Counted from the first letter of the stretch, positions 50,805 to 59,893 are shown. The stretch is DNA of 64,000 nt from Chryseobacterium sp. JUb7 (GCF_024806495.1 NZ_JANUFF010000002.1:496001-560000); one strand, 5' to 3'. The notes: generated from the sequence alone by a model not told the origin. Numbers and translations: made by a program.

Positions 50805-51707
50805 ATGTCAAACATAGGACTTATCATTGAAGAAAAATCGGCAGATATAGGAAACTTTTTAGTGGGAAGACTATTGCCTTTCCGTGAAAAAAGAGCAGTC
50901 GGACCATTTGTTTTTATCGATCATATGGGACCTTCTGATTTAAAAGATTATCAGAATCTTGACGTTCCTCCACATCCGCATATCGGACTTTCAACATTAA
51001 CTTATCTTCTGGAAGGATCGATATTTCACAGAGACAGTATTGGCAGTGCCCTAGAAATCCAGCCGGGAGCTGTAAACTGGATGACAGCCGGAAAAGGTGT
51101 TGTACATTCAGAAAGGACTCCCGAATATCTGAGACATTCCGATAAAAGACTTCACGGCTTTCAGATCTGGGTAGGACTACCGAAGCATCTGGAACAGTCT
51201 GAACCCACTTTTCATCATATCGAATCCAACGAGATTCCGGTTTGGGAAGAAGACGGAATTCAATATAAATTAATCGCAGGAGAGGCATTCGGAAAAAAAT
51301 CTCCGGTTCCGGTCCACAGCAAATTATTTTTTATTGAAATTAAAACAAAAGAAGCTAAAAAAATAAGCATCGGAAAGGATCTTTATGGCGAAGCTGCCAT
51401 GTATGTTTTGGATGGCACAGTTTCCACAGACGGAAATTCTTATGGTTCAAAACAATTAATGATTGCCAAAGATACCAAACTCTGCGAATTTGATATGAGC
51501 GAAAACGGAACCGTTTATCTTTTTGGCGGTGAGCCTTTCGATGAAGAACGTTTTATATTCTGGAATTTTGTAAATTCAGACAAAGAACTGATCGACCAGG
51601 CAAAAGTAAACTGGAATGATCAGAATCATGAGGCTTTTCCTCTTGTTCCAGGAGATGAAGAAGAATATGTTCCGCTTCCGAAAGCAATTTTAAACAGAAA
51701 ACCATAG
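50805..51707 (+). CDS. Pirin family protein (second copy)
   Basis: A 300-residue bicupin. The metal-site segment PPHPHIGLSTLTYLLEGSIFHRDS and PGAVNWMTAGKGVVHSER show the three histidines and a glutamate of the pirin N-terminal cupin. The C-terminal LFGGEPFDEERFIFWNFVNS is typical of the longer bacterial pirins. It is clearly diverged from the first copy, so the pair is not a recent duplication. The FMN reductase gene follows after 21 bp, indicating an operon. Confidence 0.93.
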   Translation: MSNIGLIIEEKSADIGNFLVGRLLPFREKRAVGPFVFIDHMGPSDLKDYQNLDVPPHPHIGLSTLTYLLEGSIFHRDSIGSALEIQPGAVNWMTAGKGVVHSERTPEYLRHSDKRLHGFQIWVGLPKHLEQSEPTFHHIESNEIPVWEEDGIQYKLIAGEAFGKKSPVPVHSKLFFIEIKTKEAKKISIGKDLYGEAAMYVLDGTVSTDGNSYGSKQLMIAKDTKLCEFDMSENGTVYLFGGEPFDEERFIFWNFVNSDKELIDQAKVNWNDQNHEAFPLVPGDEEEYVPLPKAILNRKP

Positions 51708-51728
51708 AGTATTATAAAAATATAAACG

Positions 51729-52262
51729 ATGAAAATATTAGCATTTGCAGGAAGTACATCTTCCACATCTATTAACAGGGAACTGGTAAAATTTGTTTTA
51801 AAAGATTTTCAGGATGAAGAAATTAATTTAATTGATTTAAATGATTTCGATATGCCCGTTTTTTCTGTAGACCGCGAAAAGAAAGGTTTTCCGGATGAAG
51901 CTCATCATTTTCTCAAAGTAATTGAAGAATGCGACATCATTATATGTTCTCTGGCTGAGCACAACAGGTCTTACAGTGCAGCATTCAAAAATGTTTTCGA
52001 CTGGGCCTCGAGGATTAATGTTAAGGTTTTTCAAAACAAACCCATGCTTTTATTATCAACCTCTCCGGGAGGCTATGGTGGCGGAAATGTAATGAATACC
52101 GCAAAAACATTTTTCCCTCAATTCGGAGCCGATATTAAAGATACTTTTTCGATTTCTAAATTTTATGAAAATTTCGATTTGGAAAGTGGTATTATTAACC
52201 CGGAAATGCTGAAAGAACTGAAAGATAAAATTGCGAATTTTAAAAATCAAATCAAAAACTGA
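51729..52262 (+). CDS. NAD(P)H-dependent FMN reductase-like protein
   Basis: A 177-residue flavodoxin-fold protein of the NADPH-dependent FMN reductase family. The phosphate-binding loop is AGSTSSTSINRELV near the N terminus; SLAEHNRSYSAAFKNVFDWAS corresponds to the family's PxYNxxxxxxLKNAxDW segment, and STSPGGYGGGN to the second flavin contact. It would use NAD(P)H to reduce flavin or quinones. It lies in the pirin-OsmC operon, consistent with redox stress. Confidence 0.88.
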   Translation: MKILAFAGSTSSTSINRELVKFVLKDFQDEEINLIDLNDFDMPVFSVDREKKGFPDEAHHFLKVIEECDIIICSLAEHNRSYSAAFKNVFDWASRINVKVFQNKPMLLLSTSPGGYGGGNVMNTAKTFFPQFGADIKDTFSISKFYENFDLESGIINPEMLKELKDKIANFKNQIKN

Positions 52263-52287
52263 ACATTAATTATATCAAACTAAAAAA

Positions 52288-52686
52288 ATGGCAGTAACCG
52301 TAAAAGCAAGTTTAGGAAGAGAAAAATATTATACAGAAGTTATCGCAGGTGAAAACAAACTGATAACCGATGAGCCTATTGATAAAGGCGGTCAAAACAA
52401 AGGGTTCAACCCGTTTGAAATCCTGGCAACTTCTTTGGCCAGCTGTACAGCAGCAACATTGAGAATGTATATCGACAGAAAAGAATGGAATGTGGAAAAA
52501 ATAGATGTAGAAGTGGAACTTGAAAATTTTCCGTTAACAAAACTTGCTGTTTTCAAAAGAAACATTAGCTTTGAAGGAACGAATCTTGATGAAGAACAAA
52601 TGAAAAGACTTCATACTATCGCGGATGCATGCCCGGTACATAAAATGTTAACAAACGAAATAGAAATTCAAACCAAATTTTCATAA
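52288..52686 (+). CDS. OsmC family protein
   Basis: A 132-residue protein of the OsmC/Ohr superfamily. The two redox cysteines lie in ATSLASCTAATLRMY and DACPVHKML, the arrangement seen in YhfA/OsmC-like peroxidases. GGQNKGFNPFEILATSLASC is diagnostic in overlapping pieces. Likely cytoplasmic, reducing organic hydroperoxides; exact substrate unknown. One base separates its stop from the next gene's start, so translation is coupled. Confidence 0.92.
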   Translation: MAVTVKASLGREKYYTEVIAGENKLITDEPIDKGGQNKGFNPFEILATSLASCTAATLRMYIDRKEWNVEKIDVEVELENFPLTKLAVFKRNISFEGTNLDEEQMKRLHTIADACPVHKMLTNEIEIQTKFS

Positions 52687-52687
52687 T

Positions 52688-52987
52688 ATGACAGAAGTAA
52701 AACAAAACAACGACGAGAAACACGGAAGTTTTGAAGCTTTCATAGACGGAACCCGCGCAGGATTAATGACTTATACCTGGGCCGGAGAGGAGAGATTTAT
52801 TATAGACCATACGGAAGTAGGTGACGAATATAATGGTAAGGGCGTAGGCAAAGATATGCTTTTAGCTGCGGTAGATTTCGCAAGAAAAAATGGAAAAACA
52901 ATCATTCCGCTTTGTCCTTTTGCAAAAGCTACCTTTCAGAAACATGAAGAACTTCAGGATGTTTTAGTTAATCAGACTCAGGCTTAG
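52688..52987 (+). CDS. Small GNAT-like acetyltransferase (Acetyltransf_CG type), second copy
   Basis: A 99-residue protein with GSFEAFIDGTRAGLMTYTW, FIIDHTEVGDEYNGKGVGKDMLL (acetyl-CoA loop with GKGVGK) and IIPLCPFAKATFQKH. This matches the short YidJ-like GCN5-related family and is more canonical than the copy at 50429-50725, which lacks the GKGVGK loop. It is the last gene of the pirin/FMN reductase/OsmC operon. Substrate unknown. Confidence 0.88.
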   Translation: MTEVKQNNDEKHGSFEAFIDGTRAGLMTYTWAGEERFIIDHTEVGDEYNGKGVGKDMLLAAVDFARKNGKTIIPLCPFAKATFQKHEELQDVLVNQTQA

Positions 52988-53061
52988 TTTTAAACTAAGA
53001 TTAAGGTTGAAATTCAGAATATTTTTTTCAATCTTACTCTTAGACTCAACCTTAATATATA

Positions 53062-53098
53062 CAAACCTTTCGGAATACAGATCCGGAAGGTTTTTTCT
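53062..53098 (+). terminator. Intrinsic terminator of the pirin/OsmC operon
   Basis: The stem AAACCTTTCGGA / TCCGGAAGGTTT is followed by TTTCTTTTC. An inverted AT-rich sequence (AGATTAAGGTTGA and its mirror) lies just before it. Confidence 0.8.
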
Positions 53099-53151
53099 TT
53101 TCTGAACAGAACATAAAAAAACTATATTTGTAAAATTTTAATCGAGTAAAT

Positions 53152-54597
53152 ATGTCTCCAATTGTATTATTATCCATCATTATCATCTATTTCGCATTGC
53201 TGCTTTGGGTAGCTTACAGAACCGGAAAAGGAAGTGATAATGAAAGTTTCTTCATCGGAAACCGTAAAAGTAATTGGATGCTCGTAGCCTTCGGAATGAT
53301 CGGAACATCTCTTTCAGGAGTTACTTTTGTGAGTGTTCCGGGTGCTGTGGGAAATGATAAATTTGCCTATTTGCAGATTACTTTAGGCTATCTTATTGGA
53401 TATATTGTCATAGCCTATGTTCTCCTTCCTTTATATTATCGATTAAAACTGACATCAATTTACGGTTATCTTCAACAAAGAATGGGACAGCTTTCTTACA
53501 AATCAGGAGCCTGGATTTTCATTGTTTCAAGATTGGTGGGAGCTACAGCAAGACTCTACCTTGTTGTCAATATATTACAGGTTTCCATTTTAGACAGCTT
53601 GGGAGTTCCGTTTATTGTGACTACACTGATCATCCTCTCAATGATCATTCTTTACACTTATGAGGGCGGAGTGAAAACTATCGTATGGACTGATACACTG
53701 CAGACTTCATGCATGCTTTTAGGATTGATTATCTGTACCGTTTACATGCTGAATCATTTAGGATTGAATGTTGGAGAAAGTTTAACTGCCATGAATGAAA
53801 AAGGATACACCAGAATCTTTGATTTTGATCCTAATCAAAAAAGTTTCTTTATCAAACAAGTATTGGCAGGGGCATTCATTACCATTACCATGACCGGAAT
53901 CGATCAGGAAATGATGCAGAAGAGTTTATCTGTTACCAAACTGAAAGATTCACAGAAAAATATGGTTACCCTGGGCTTCATTCTGCTTGGAGTAATTTCA
54001 TTGTTTCTTTATATGGGCGGGCTTCTGCACCTTTATGGAGCTGAAGAACATGTAGCGAGCGCAGGAGATCAGTTATTTCCTGATATTGCATTAAATCATA
54101 TGCCGCCATTTATTTCGATTATTTTTATCATTGCTTTGATTTCGGCTTTATTCCCAAGTGCAGACGGTGCGATGACCGCTCTAACCTCCTCTTTATGCAT
54201 CGATGTTTTCGGAATGAAAGAAAAAAAAGACTGGGATGATAAGAAAAAAGAAAGGTTCAGAAAAAATATACATTTGATTGTAGCATTTTCTTTCCTGATT
54301 ATGGTTGTTATTTTCAAACTGATTAACGATAATTCCATGATTGGATTGATCCTGAAACTGGCAGGATTTACGTACGGACCTTTATTAGGACTTTTTGCTT
54401 TCGGAATTTTCACGAAATATAAAGTTCAGGATAAATTAGTACCTTTTGTCTGTATCGCCTCTCCTATTGCTTCTTATTTTATTGACAAATATCAGGAAGT
54501 CCTTTTCGGAGAATTCAAAATAGGATTGGAATTATTAATAATTAATGGACTACTTACCTTCATCGGATTGTGGATGATAAGAGATAAATCACGTTAG
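53152..54597 (+). CDS. Sodium:solute symporter (SSS family)
   Basis: A 481-residue inner membrane transporter with about 13 predicted helices. The N-terminal segment ESFFIGNRKSNWMLVAFGMIGTSLSGVTFVSVPG matches the sodium-site region of SSS proteins, and GIDQEMMQKSLS plus LFPSADGAMTALTSSLCIDV are family landmarks. Substrate (sugar, amino acid, sialic acid or other) cannot be told. A TATATTTG box at 53123-53130 may be its promoter element. A small exported-protein gene follows after 18 bp. Confidence 0.9.
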   Translation: MSPIVLLSIIIIYFALLLWVAYRTGKGSDNESFFIGNRKSNWMLVAFGMIGTSLSGVTFVSVPGAVGNDKFAYLQITLGYLIGYIVIAYVLLPLYYRLKLTSIYGYLQQRMGQLSYKSGAWIFIVSRLVGATARLYLVVNILQVSILDSLGVPFIVTTLIILSMIILYTYEGGVKTIVWTDTLQTSCMLLGLIICTVYMLNHLGLNVGESLTAMNEKGYTRIFDFDPNQKSFFIKQVLAGAFITITMTGIDQEMMQKSLSVTKLKDSQKNMVTLGFILLGVISLFLYMGGLLHLYGAEEHVASAGDQLFPDIALNHMPPFISIIFIIALISALFPSADGAMTALTSSLCIDVFGMKEKKDWDDKKKERFRKNIHLIVAFSFLIMVVIFKLINDNSMIGLILKLAGFTYGPLLGLFAFGIFTKYKVQDKLVPFVCIASPIASYFIDKYQEVLFGEFKIGLELLIINGLLTFIGLWMIRDKSR

Positions 54598-54615
54598 TAT
54601 CTATAAATTTATTAA

Positions 54616-55095
54616 ATGAAATATTTATTAATTCTTACTTTTCTGTTTATAAAATGTAATTCTCAAAATAAAAATATCATCCCTGTAACTAAAAGTTTCA
54701 AAGTTGTACATTCGAATCTGATTAATGAGAATGATTTAGATAAATATGAATTAGCCGATTATGGAAAAATCAGAAATGAACAGGCTCCAATTGGTGATCA
54801 GATATCAAGAATGTGGCAAAATTTTGGCAAGCCTGAAACAATAATGTTTGAAGGATTTGATTATTATATTCAAGATGAAAAAAGTGGAGTTATATTTATT
54901 GCTTATTTTGGAGCCGGAGGCCCGGCTTATGCTTCGTCAAAAGATGATATTCCAAAAATAAATGCAATAATTAAAGATTTTGAAAATCTGTTAGATAATT
55001 CCATAAATGCAGATTGTGAAATTGAAATTCAGAATGATTTTGGAACTTTTTTGTGTGGAGCAAAGAATGGAATTCCATATGACAGAGAAAAATAA
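54616..55095 (+). CDS. Small exported protein of unknown function
   Basis: A 159-residue protein with a hydrophobic N terminus (MKYLLILTFLFIKCNSQ). The cysteine could make it a lipoprotein, although Lys before it is unusual for a lipobox. The mature part includes GDQISRMWQNFGKPE and FGAGGPAYASSKDDIPK and two cysteines in the last third. It does not match a family I know. It is close behind the symporter gene but there is no clear functional link. Confidence 0.65.
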   Translation: MKYLLILTFLFIKCNSQNKNIIPVTKSFKVVHSNLINENDLDKYELADYGKIRNEQAPIGDQISRMWQNFGKPETIMFEGFDYYIQDEKSGVIFIAYFGAGGPAYASSKDDIPKINAIIKDFENLLDNSINADCEIEIQNDFGTFLCGAKNGIPYDREK

Positions 55096-55178
55096 TATAT
55101 TTAGTTTGATCTAATTTTATCATAACAAATCAATTAAAAGATTGCTTCTACGCTCGAAGTATTTATCATAAAAATTCA

Positions 55179-55205
55179 AAATCCGGGTTTCTAATCCGGA
55201 TTTTT
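55179..55205 (+). terminator. Intrinsic terminator
   Basis: The stem AAATCCGG / CCGGATTT is followed by TTG, just upstream of the transketolase gene. Confidence 0.75.
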
Positions 55206-55261
55206 GCATTTCCGTAAGCCAGTAAAAAATTGTAAATTCGCGTGCAAATAAATCTTATATA

Positions 55262-56113
55262 ATGAGTAAAAGTATCGAAGAGTTAAAATCTCTTACTACG
55301 CAAATCAGAAGAGACATTTTAAGAATGGTTCACGCTGTAAATTCTGGTCACCCGGGTGGAAGTTTAGGTTGTACAGAATACTTCACAGCCCTTTATGGAA
55401 AGGTAATGAACTACAAACTTCCTTTCACGATGGAAGGTAAAAATGAAGATCATTTCTATCTTTCAAACGGACACATTTCTCCGGTTTACTATTCGACTTT
55501 AGCTAGATTCGACTTTTTCCCGGTAGATGAGTTGAGAACTTTCAGAAAATTAAATTCAAGATTGCAAGGTCACCCGACTACTCACGAAGGGCTTGAAGGA
55601 ATCAGAATAGCTTCAGGATCTCTTGGTCAGGGGCTTTCTGTAGCTCTTGGTGTAGCTCAGGGTAAAAAATTAGATGGTGACACATCTCTTGTTTATACAC
55701 TTCACGGAGATGGTGAATTACAAGAAGGACAGGTTTGGGAAGCATTTATGTATGCTGCTGCTAAAAAAGTTGATAATATCATTTCAACAATTGACTACAA
55801 TGGCCGCCAGATTGACGGAGATACCGATGATGTATTAAGCTTAGGCAATCTTCATGCAAAATTAGAAGCATTCGGGTGGATCGTTTTGGAAGAGAAAAAC
55901 GGAAATGATCTTGAGGCTGTCATTGCTATTTTAGAAAAAGCGAAAACAGAAACCGGAAAAGGAAAACCTGTTGTGATCATCCTTCATACAGAGATGGGAT
56001 TCGGAGTAGATTATATGATGGGAAGCCATGCTTGGCACGGAAAAGCTCCTAATGACGAGCAATTGGAGACTGCATTCAAACAATTATATTTAGAAGCTCC
56101 GGCTGATTACTAA
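55262..56113 (+). CDS. Transketolase, N-terminal subunit
   Basis: A 283-residue protein covering the thiamine diphosphate-binding half of transketolase. HAVNSGHPGGSLGCTEY, the TPP motif region HGDGELQEGQVWEAFMYAA to DYNGRQIDG, and the final MGSHAWHGKAPND segment are all present. It needs the C-terminal subunit at 57318-58265 for activity in the pentose phosphate pathway. Split transketolases are common, but here the two genes are separated by a 1.17-kb gene for an exported protein. Confidence 0.94.
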   Translation: MSKSIEELKSLTTQIRRDILRMVHAVNSGHPGGSLGCTEYFTALYGKVMNYKLPFTMEGKNEDHFYLSNGHISPVYYSTLARFDFFPVDELRTFRKLNSRLQGHPTTHEGLEGIRIASGSLGQGLSVALGVAQGKKLDGDTSLVYTLHGDGELQEGQVWEAFMYAAAKKVDNIISTIDYNGRQIDGDTDDVLSLGNLHAKLEAFGWIVLEEKNGNDLEAVIAILEKAKTETGKGKPVVIILHTEMGFGVDYMMGSHAWHGKAPNDEQLETAFKQLYLEAPADY

Positions 56114-56140
56114 TATCTTTTATCATTTTTTTAAGTTACC

Positions 56141-57307
56141 ATGAAAAAGCTTTTATTCATCTGTTTATTTTTCAGTTTCTTTCTGGGGATTTCTCAGGAA
56201 AAGAAAATTAATTTCGACAAGGAAATTGATTATAAGATAATGGATAAAAATAAGTTTGATGGTTTTCTGAAAACATACACCAGCAAAAGCGGTGAGTTTT
56301 TAACTAAAATAACGATTAAAAATTTACCCGTATATTTTTTTACAGACAAGATCGGAACCTCTTCGGTAGGTTTAGAAATGAACAATCGTCTTGAAGGTTC
56401 TGATATATTAAATTCATCAATGTATTATGGATTTAATAATTATTCTTACCTCTCAGACGATAAAAAAGAATACCGTCTTGAAAGTAAAAAAATGGATACC
56501 AAAGAAACCATACTGGGAATTCCGTGTTCTCATTATTTATTGAATTTTAAACAGAAAGACAGTGATGAAAGGAAGGAATCTTTTAAGGTATGCATTGATG
56601 ATCACTCATCATACAATAATGTTCCTGTTCTGAGCGGACTGATTAATTTCTTTGATAAAAATACAAAGATTAAAAGTTCGGGGCTGAAAGGACTTATCTT
56701 AAAAGGTGGTCCGGAGAAAACGTATGATACAGAGTATTTTGTAGCATCTTCTATGAAAGACTCTAAAGACTTTGTTTATTTTGATCATCTGAAAACGATG
56801 ATGAAACAACAAAGGAAGCAGGACTCTATCATGCTGGCTCATCAAAAGGAAGAAGAAGATATGGTAACAGATACAGTAGCTTATGCAGATTCTTCATTTG
56901 TAGAGATAGATTCTACTACTGCTTTAGCTAGTCCTACACATTACGTTCAAGTTGATTCTTACATTCCGAATTATGTTTCTGAATATAAAAAAATTCAAAG
57001 TGATGCTTCTGACTTAGCAATAAACAATACGATCAATAAGAATCTTCTGAAGGGAATTCCAAAACACTGTAAAAACTTTGAAGCAGAAATTCCTTCATTT
57101 AATCATAAAGGTCTTAAAGGTCATTTGAAAAATTATGTCGGTCAGATGTGTGATATGTATCTTACCCAATCCGATAACCATTCAGTGGGAATCAAAATCA
57201 CATTGGATGAAATAAGAAGAGAGGTTCTGTATCTCAATGAAATTCAGGAAAAACTTGATCAATCTGATAAAAAGAAATTAAACAATTATTTAAAAAATCT
57301 CGATTAA
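56141..57307 (+). CDS. Exported protein of unknown function between the transketolase genes
   Basis: A 388-residue protein with a signal peptide (MKKLLFICLFFSFFLGISQ). The first half is beta-rich (ETILGIPCSHYLLNFKQKD, with a second Cys in FKVCIDDHSS) and the segment SGLKGLILKGGPEKTYDTEY recalls the core of GLPGLI-like exported proteins. The second half is charged and helical, with LKGHLKNYVGQMCDMYLTQSD. I cannot name a family. Gaps of 27 and 10 bp on either side indicate that it is co-transcribed with both transketolase subunits. Confidence 0.75.
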   Translation: MKKLLFICLFFSFFLGISQEKKINFDKEIDYKIMDKNKFDGFLKTYTSKSGEFLTKITIKNLPVYFFTDKIGTSSVGLEMNNRLEGSDILNSSMYYGFNNYSYLSDDKKEYRLESKKMDTKETILGIPCSHYLLNFKQKDSDERKESFKVCIDDHSSYNNVPVLSGLINFFDKNTKIKSSGLKGLILKGGPEKTYDTEYFVASSMKDSKDFVYFDHLKTMMKQQRKQDSIMLAHQKEEEDMVTDTVAYADSSFVEIDSTTALASPTHYVQVDSYIPNYVSEYKKIQSDASDLAINNTINKNLLKGIPKHCKNFEAEIPSFNHKGLKGHLKNYVGQMCDMYLTQSDNHSVGIKITLDEIRREVLYLNEIQEKLDQSDKKKLNNYLKNLD

Positions 57308-57317
57308 AAAAATAAAA

Positions 57318-58265
57318 ATGAAATATACATATACAGAAAAAAAGGATACTCGTTCAGGATTCGGAGCCGGATTAGCTGAGCTTGCTGATAAAAATCCTAA
57401 TGTAGTAGCACTTTGTGCAGACCTTATCGGTTCTTTGAAAATGGAGAAATTCATTGAAAAAGCTCCGGAAAGATTCTTTCAGGTAGGTATCGCAGAAGCC
57501 AATATGATAGGACTTGCTGCAGGTCTTAGCATTACAGGAAAAATTCCTTTCACAGGAACTTTCGCGAACTTCTCTACTTCAAGAGTATATGACCAGATCC
57601 GTCAGTCTGTTGCCTATTCAGGTAAAAATGTAAAAATCTGTGCATCTCACGCAGGTCTTACACTAGGAGAAGACGGAGCAACCCACCAGGTACTGGAAGA
57701 TATCGGTATGATGAAAATGCTACCTGGAATGACGGTAATCAATCCTTGTGACTACAACCAGACAAAAGCTGCTACTATTGCCATTGCTGATCACGAAGGT
57801 CCTGTATATTTAAGATTCGGAAGACCTACAGTTCCGGTTTTCATTCCTGAAGATATGCCTTTCGAAATCGGAAAAGGGATTCTTTTACAGGAAGGTACAG
57901 ATGTGACAATTGTTGCAACTGGTCACCTTGTTTGGGAATCTTTAGTTGCTGCTGACGAACTTGAAAAAGAAGGTATTTCTTGTGAGGTAATCAACATCCA
58001 CACAATTAAGCCTCTTGACGAAGAAATCATCTTAAAATCGGTTGAAAAAACCGGTAAAATCGTAACGGCTGAAGAACACAACTATCTTGGTGGTTTAGGA
58101 GAATCTGTTGCGGGAATGCTTGCGAGAAAGAGACCGACAAGACAGGAATTCGTAGCTGTAAACGATTCTTTCGGAGAATCTGCGACACCTGCTGAATTAA
58201 TGAAAAAATATAAAATCGACTCTACTGCTGTAAAAGAAGCAATAAAGAGAATTTTAGAAAAATAA
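57318..58265 (+). CDS. Transketolase, C-terminal subunit
   Basis: A 315-residue protein covering the pyrimidine-binding and C-terminal domains. FFQVGIAEANMIGLAAGL contains the catalytic glutamate, SHAGLTLGEDGATHQVLED and PVYLRFGRP are family landmarks, and EEHNYLGGLGESVAGML is the C-terminal domain signature. Works with the N-terminal subunit. It starts 10 bp after the exported-protein gene and ends in a strong terminator, which closes the three-gene operon. Confidence 0.94.
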   Translation: MKYTYTEKKDTRSGFGAGLAELADKNPNVVALCADLIGSLKMEKFIEKAPERFFQVGIAEANMIGLAAGLSITGKIPFTGTFANFSTSRVYDQIRQSVAYSGKNVKICASHAGLTLGEDGATHQVLEDIGMMKMLPGMTVINPCDYNQTKAATIAIADHEGPVYLRFGRPTVPVFIPEDMPFEIGKGILLQEGTDVTIVATGHLVWESLVAADELEKEGISCEVINIHTIKPLDEEIILKSVEKTGKIVTAEEHNYLGGLGESVAGMLARKRPTRQEFVAVNDSFGESATPAELMKKYKIDSTAVKEAIKRILEK

Positions 58266-58286
58266 TTCTTTGCATCGATACAAAGC

Positions 58287-58315
58287 AAAAGCATCCAATT
58301 TCTGGATGCTTTTTT
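58287..58315 (+). terminator. Intrinsic terminator of the transketolase operon
   Basis: The stem AAAAGCATCCA / TGGATGCTTTT is followed by TTGTTTA. Confidence 0.88.
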
Positions 58316-58342
58316 GTTTATTTACGTTTTTTAAAATGAAAA

Positions 58343-58918
58343 ATGAAAAAAGCTACCAGCCAGGACAGAGAAATTGCGGTTGATATATTATGCCGTGCTT
58401 TTATTAATATTATGGTCCCGAATTCAATTAATTATGTCATAAAAAAATCCGGTAACAGATATAAAACACTTAAAATATTAATGGAGTATCAATTTGATCT
58501 TTCTTTACTGTACGGAAGTATATTTTTGAGTGATGATAATAATGGTTGTATTTTATATTTAGATCAGCCTAAATTCAGCCCAAAACGATTCATTCTTGAG
58601 CTTAAATTACTTTTCTGCTGTATTGGATTTGAAAATATATTTAAGGTCTTAAAAAGAGAGAAACTTCTGAAGAGTTTTCATCCTGAAGAAAAATTCATTC
58701 ACCTTTGGTTAATGGCCGTTTGTCCTGATGAACAGGGAAAGGGAATTGGAACTAAGCTGTTGCAGGAATCTTTGGCAATGTACAGAGGTGAGCTCATATA
58801 TGTAGAAACGACCACTCCTGAAAATCGTACTTTTTACAGTCAAAATGGTTTCAAAATTTTTCATGAAACTTTTGAACTGGATTACCCTCTTTATTTTTTA
58901 AATAAAACAGAACATTAA
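58343..58918 (+). CDS. GNAT family N-acetyltransferase
   Basis: A 191-residue acetyltransferase. The acetyl-CoA motif is seen as LWLMAVCPDEQGKGIGTKLLQESL, followed by IYVETTTPENRTFYSQNGFKIFHE, the usual GNAT C-terminal pattern. The N-terminal part (about 1-110) is longer and hydrophobic, with LYLDQPKFSPKRFILELKLLFCCIG, as in GNATs acting on small molecules. Substrate unknown. It stands alone between two terminators. Confidence 0.9.
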   Translation: MKKATSQDREIAVDILCRAFINIMVPNSINYVIKKSGNRYKTLKILMEYQFDLSLLYGSIFLSDDNNGCILYLDQPKFSPKRFILELKLLFCCIGFENIFKVLKREKLLKSFHPEEKFIHLWLMAVCPDEQGKGIGTKLLQESLAMYRGELIYVETTTPENRTFYSQNGFKIFHETFELDYPLYFLNKTEH

Positions 58919-58922
58919 TTTA

Positions 58923-58950
58923 AATAAAAAAACGGACCGAAGCCCGTTTG
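58923..58950 (-). terminator. Intrinsic terminator of the small membrane protein gene
   Basis: On the minus strand the stem AAACGG / CCGTTT with loop GCTTCGGT is followed by TTTTATTT. Confidence 0.7.
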
Positions 58951-58974
58951 CATTATCTTGTTGTGATTGATTGA

Positions 58975-59352
58975 CTATTTAAAAAATTTCCATTTCGGAA
59001 TAATTGCCAGCATTCCGAATCCCGTAAAAAGGAAAAGATTGGTAACATCCGTGTATAAAAATGTCGATAAATAATAATTATGCATAAAGAAATGCAGAAC
59101 CAACAAAGCCGGAAAAGTAAAAATGCCTGCTTTTTTATAAAAGAACATCAGCACAAGGCTTACAACCATCAGGAAATCTATTGAGAAAATGATATAGAAA
59201 TACCATCTCGGAATATTAAGAAACTCATGTTGCAAATATTCATCAAAATCAATTCCCAGTCCCATAATGGTAAACAACATCAAAGAAGCAAATGCCAAAA
59301 TAAAGCCCCATCCTTTCTTCGGATCCTCGTCAAAATAACTGTATTCTTCCAT
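58975..59352 (-). CDS. Small integral membrane protein of unknown function
   Basis: A 125-residue protein with four predicted membrane helices (about 15-33, 48-69, 72-92 and 98-118) after a short acidic cytoplasmic start (MEEYSYFDEDPKKGW). It resembles DUF2569-like small membrane proteins in outline, but I cannot confirm this from sequence alone. It lies downstream of the Lrp/AsnC gene on the same strand, with a hairpin between them. Confidence 0.7.
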   Translation of the reverse strand: MEEYSYFDEDPKKGWGFILAFASLMLFTIMGLGIDFDEYLQHEFLNIPRWYFYIIFSIDFLMVVSLVLMFFYKKAGIFTFPALLVLHFFMHNYYLSTFLYTDVTNLFLFTGFGMLAIIPKWKFFK

Positions 59353-59366
59353 AGGTACAAAAATAA

Positions 59367-59396
59367 AGAACTTATGAGAGATTTCATAAGTTCTTT
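59367..59396. terminator. Bidirectional terminator between the Lrp gene and the small membrane protein gene
   Basis: The stem AGAACTTATGA / TCATAAGTTCT has T-rich tails on both strands (TTTG on plus, TTATTTTT on minus). Confidence 0.8.
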
Positions 59397-59422
59397 TGTA
59401 TAATATTCGTTTAAAATTTGAA

Positions 59423-59893
59423 TTAAATAGAAATAGCGTTGATCAATCTATTTTTGTCACTTAAGTATTCTTCCATAGAAATCATACTTTCAGTTCTCAT
59501 TACATCTTGAATGTCGTCTATTTGATAAATAATTCTCTTAGCATCATCAGTATTCTTAGCTCTTACTTTACAGAAAATGTTATATTTTCCTGAAATAACG
59601 CTTGCTTCAATAACGTTAGGAATTGTTGAAAGTTCTTTCAATACCTCCTGCGTTCTGTTTGATTTTGTTAAAAGAATCCCGATGAAAGCTGTAAAGTGAT
59701 AGTCCAGCTTGCCATAATCGATATTAAGAGATGATCCCAAAATAATACCCGCATCTTCCATTTTCTTCACTCTTACGTGAATTGTTCCAGCAGAAACATC
59801 CATCTGCTTTGCAATCTCTGTAAAAGGCATTCTTGTGTTCTCTACCAAGAAATCAAGAATTTTCTTGTCTATTTCGTCCAGTTGATAGTTCAT
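59423..59893 (-). CDS. Lrp/AsnC family transcription regulator
   Basis: A 156-residue regulator. The N-terminal HTH (about 1-60: LDEIDKKILDFLVENTRMPFTEIAKQMDVSAGTIHVRVKKM in overlapping parts) is followed by the RAM ligand-binding domain (FTAFIGILLTKSNRTQEVLKEL, VISGKYNIFCKVRAKNTDDAKRII). Such proteins form octamers and often sense an amino acid. Target genes unknown. The next minus-strand gene downstream is separated by a terminator, so it is transcribed alone. Confidence 0.94.
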   Translation of the reverse strand: MNYQLDEIDKKILDFLVENTRMPFTEIAKQMDVSAGTIHVRVKKMEDAGIILGSSLNIDYGKLDYHFTAFIGILLTKSNRTQEVLKELSTIPNVIEASVISGKYNIFCKVRAKNTDDAKRIIYQIDDIQDVMRTESMISMEEYLSDKNRLINAISI

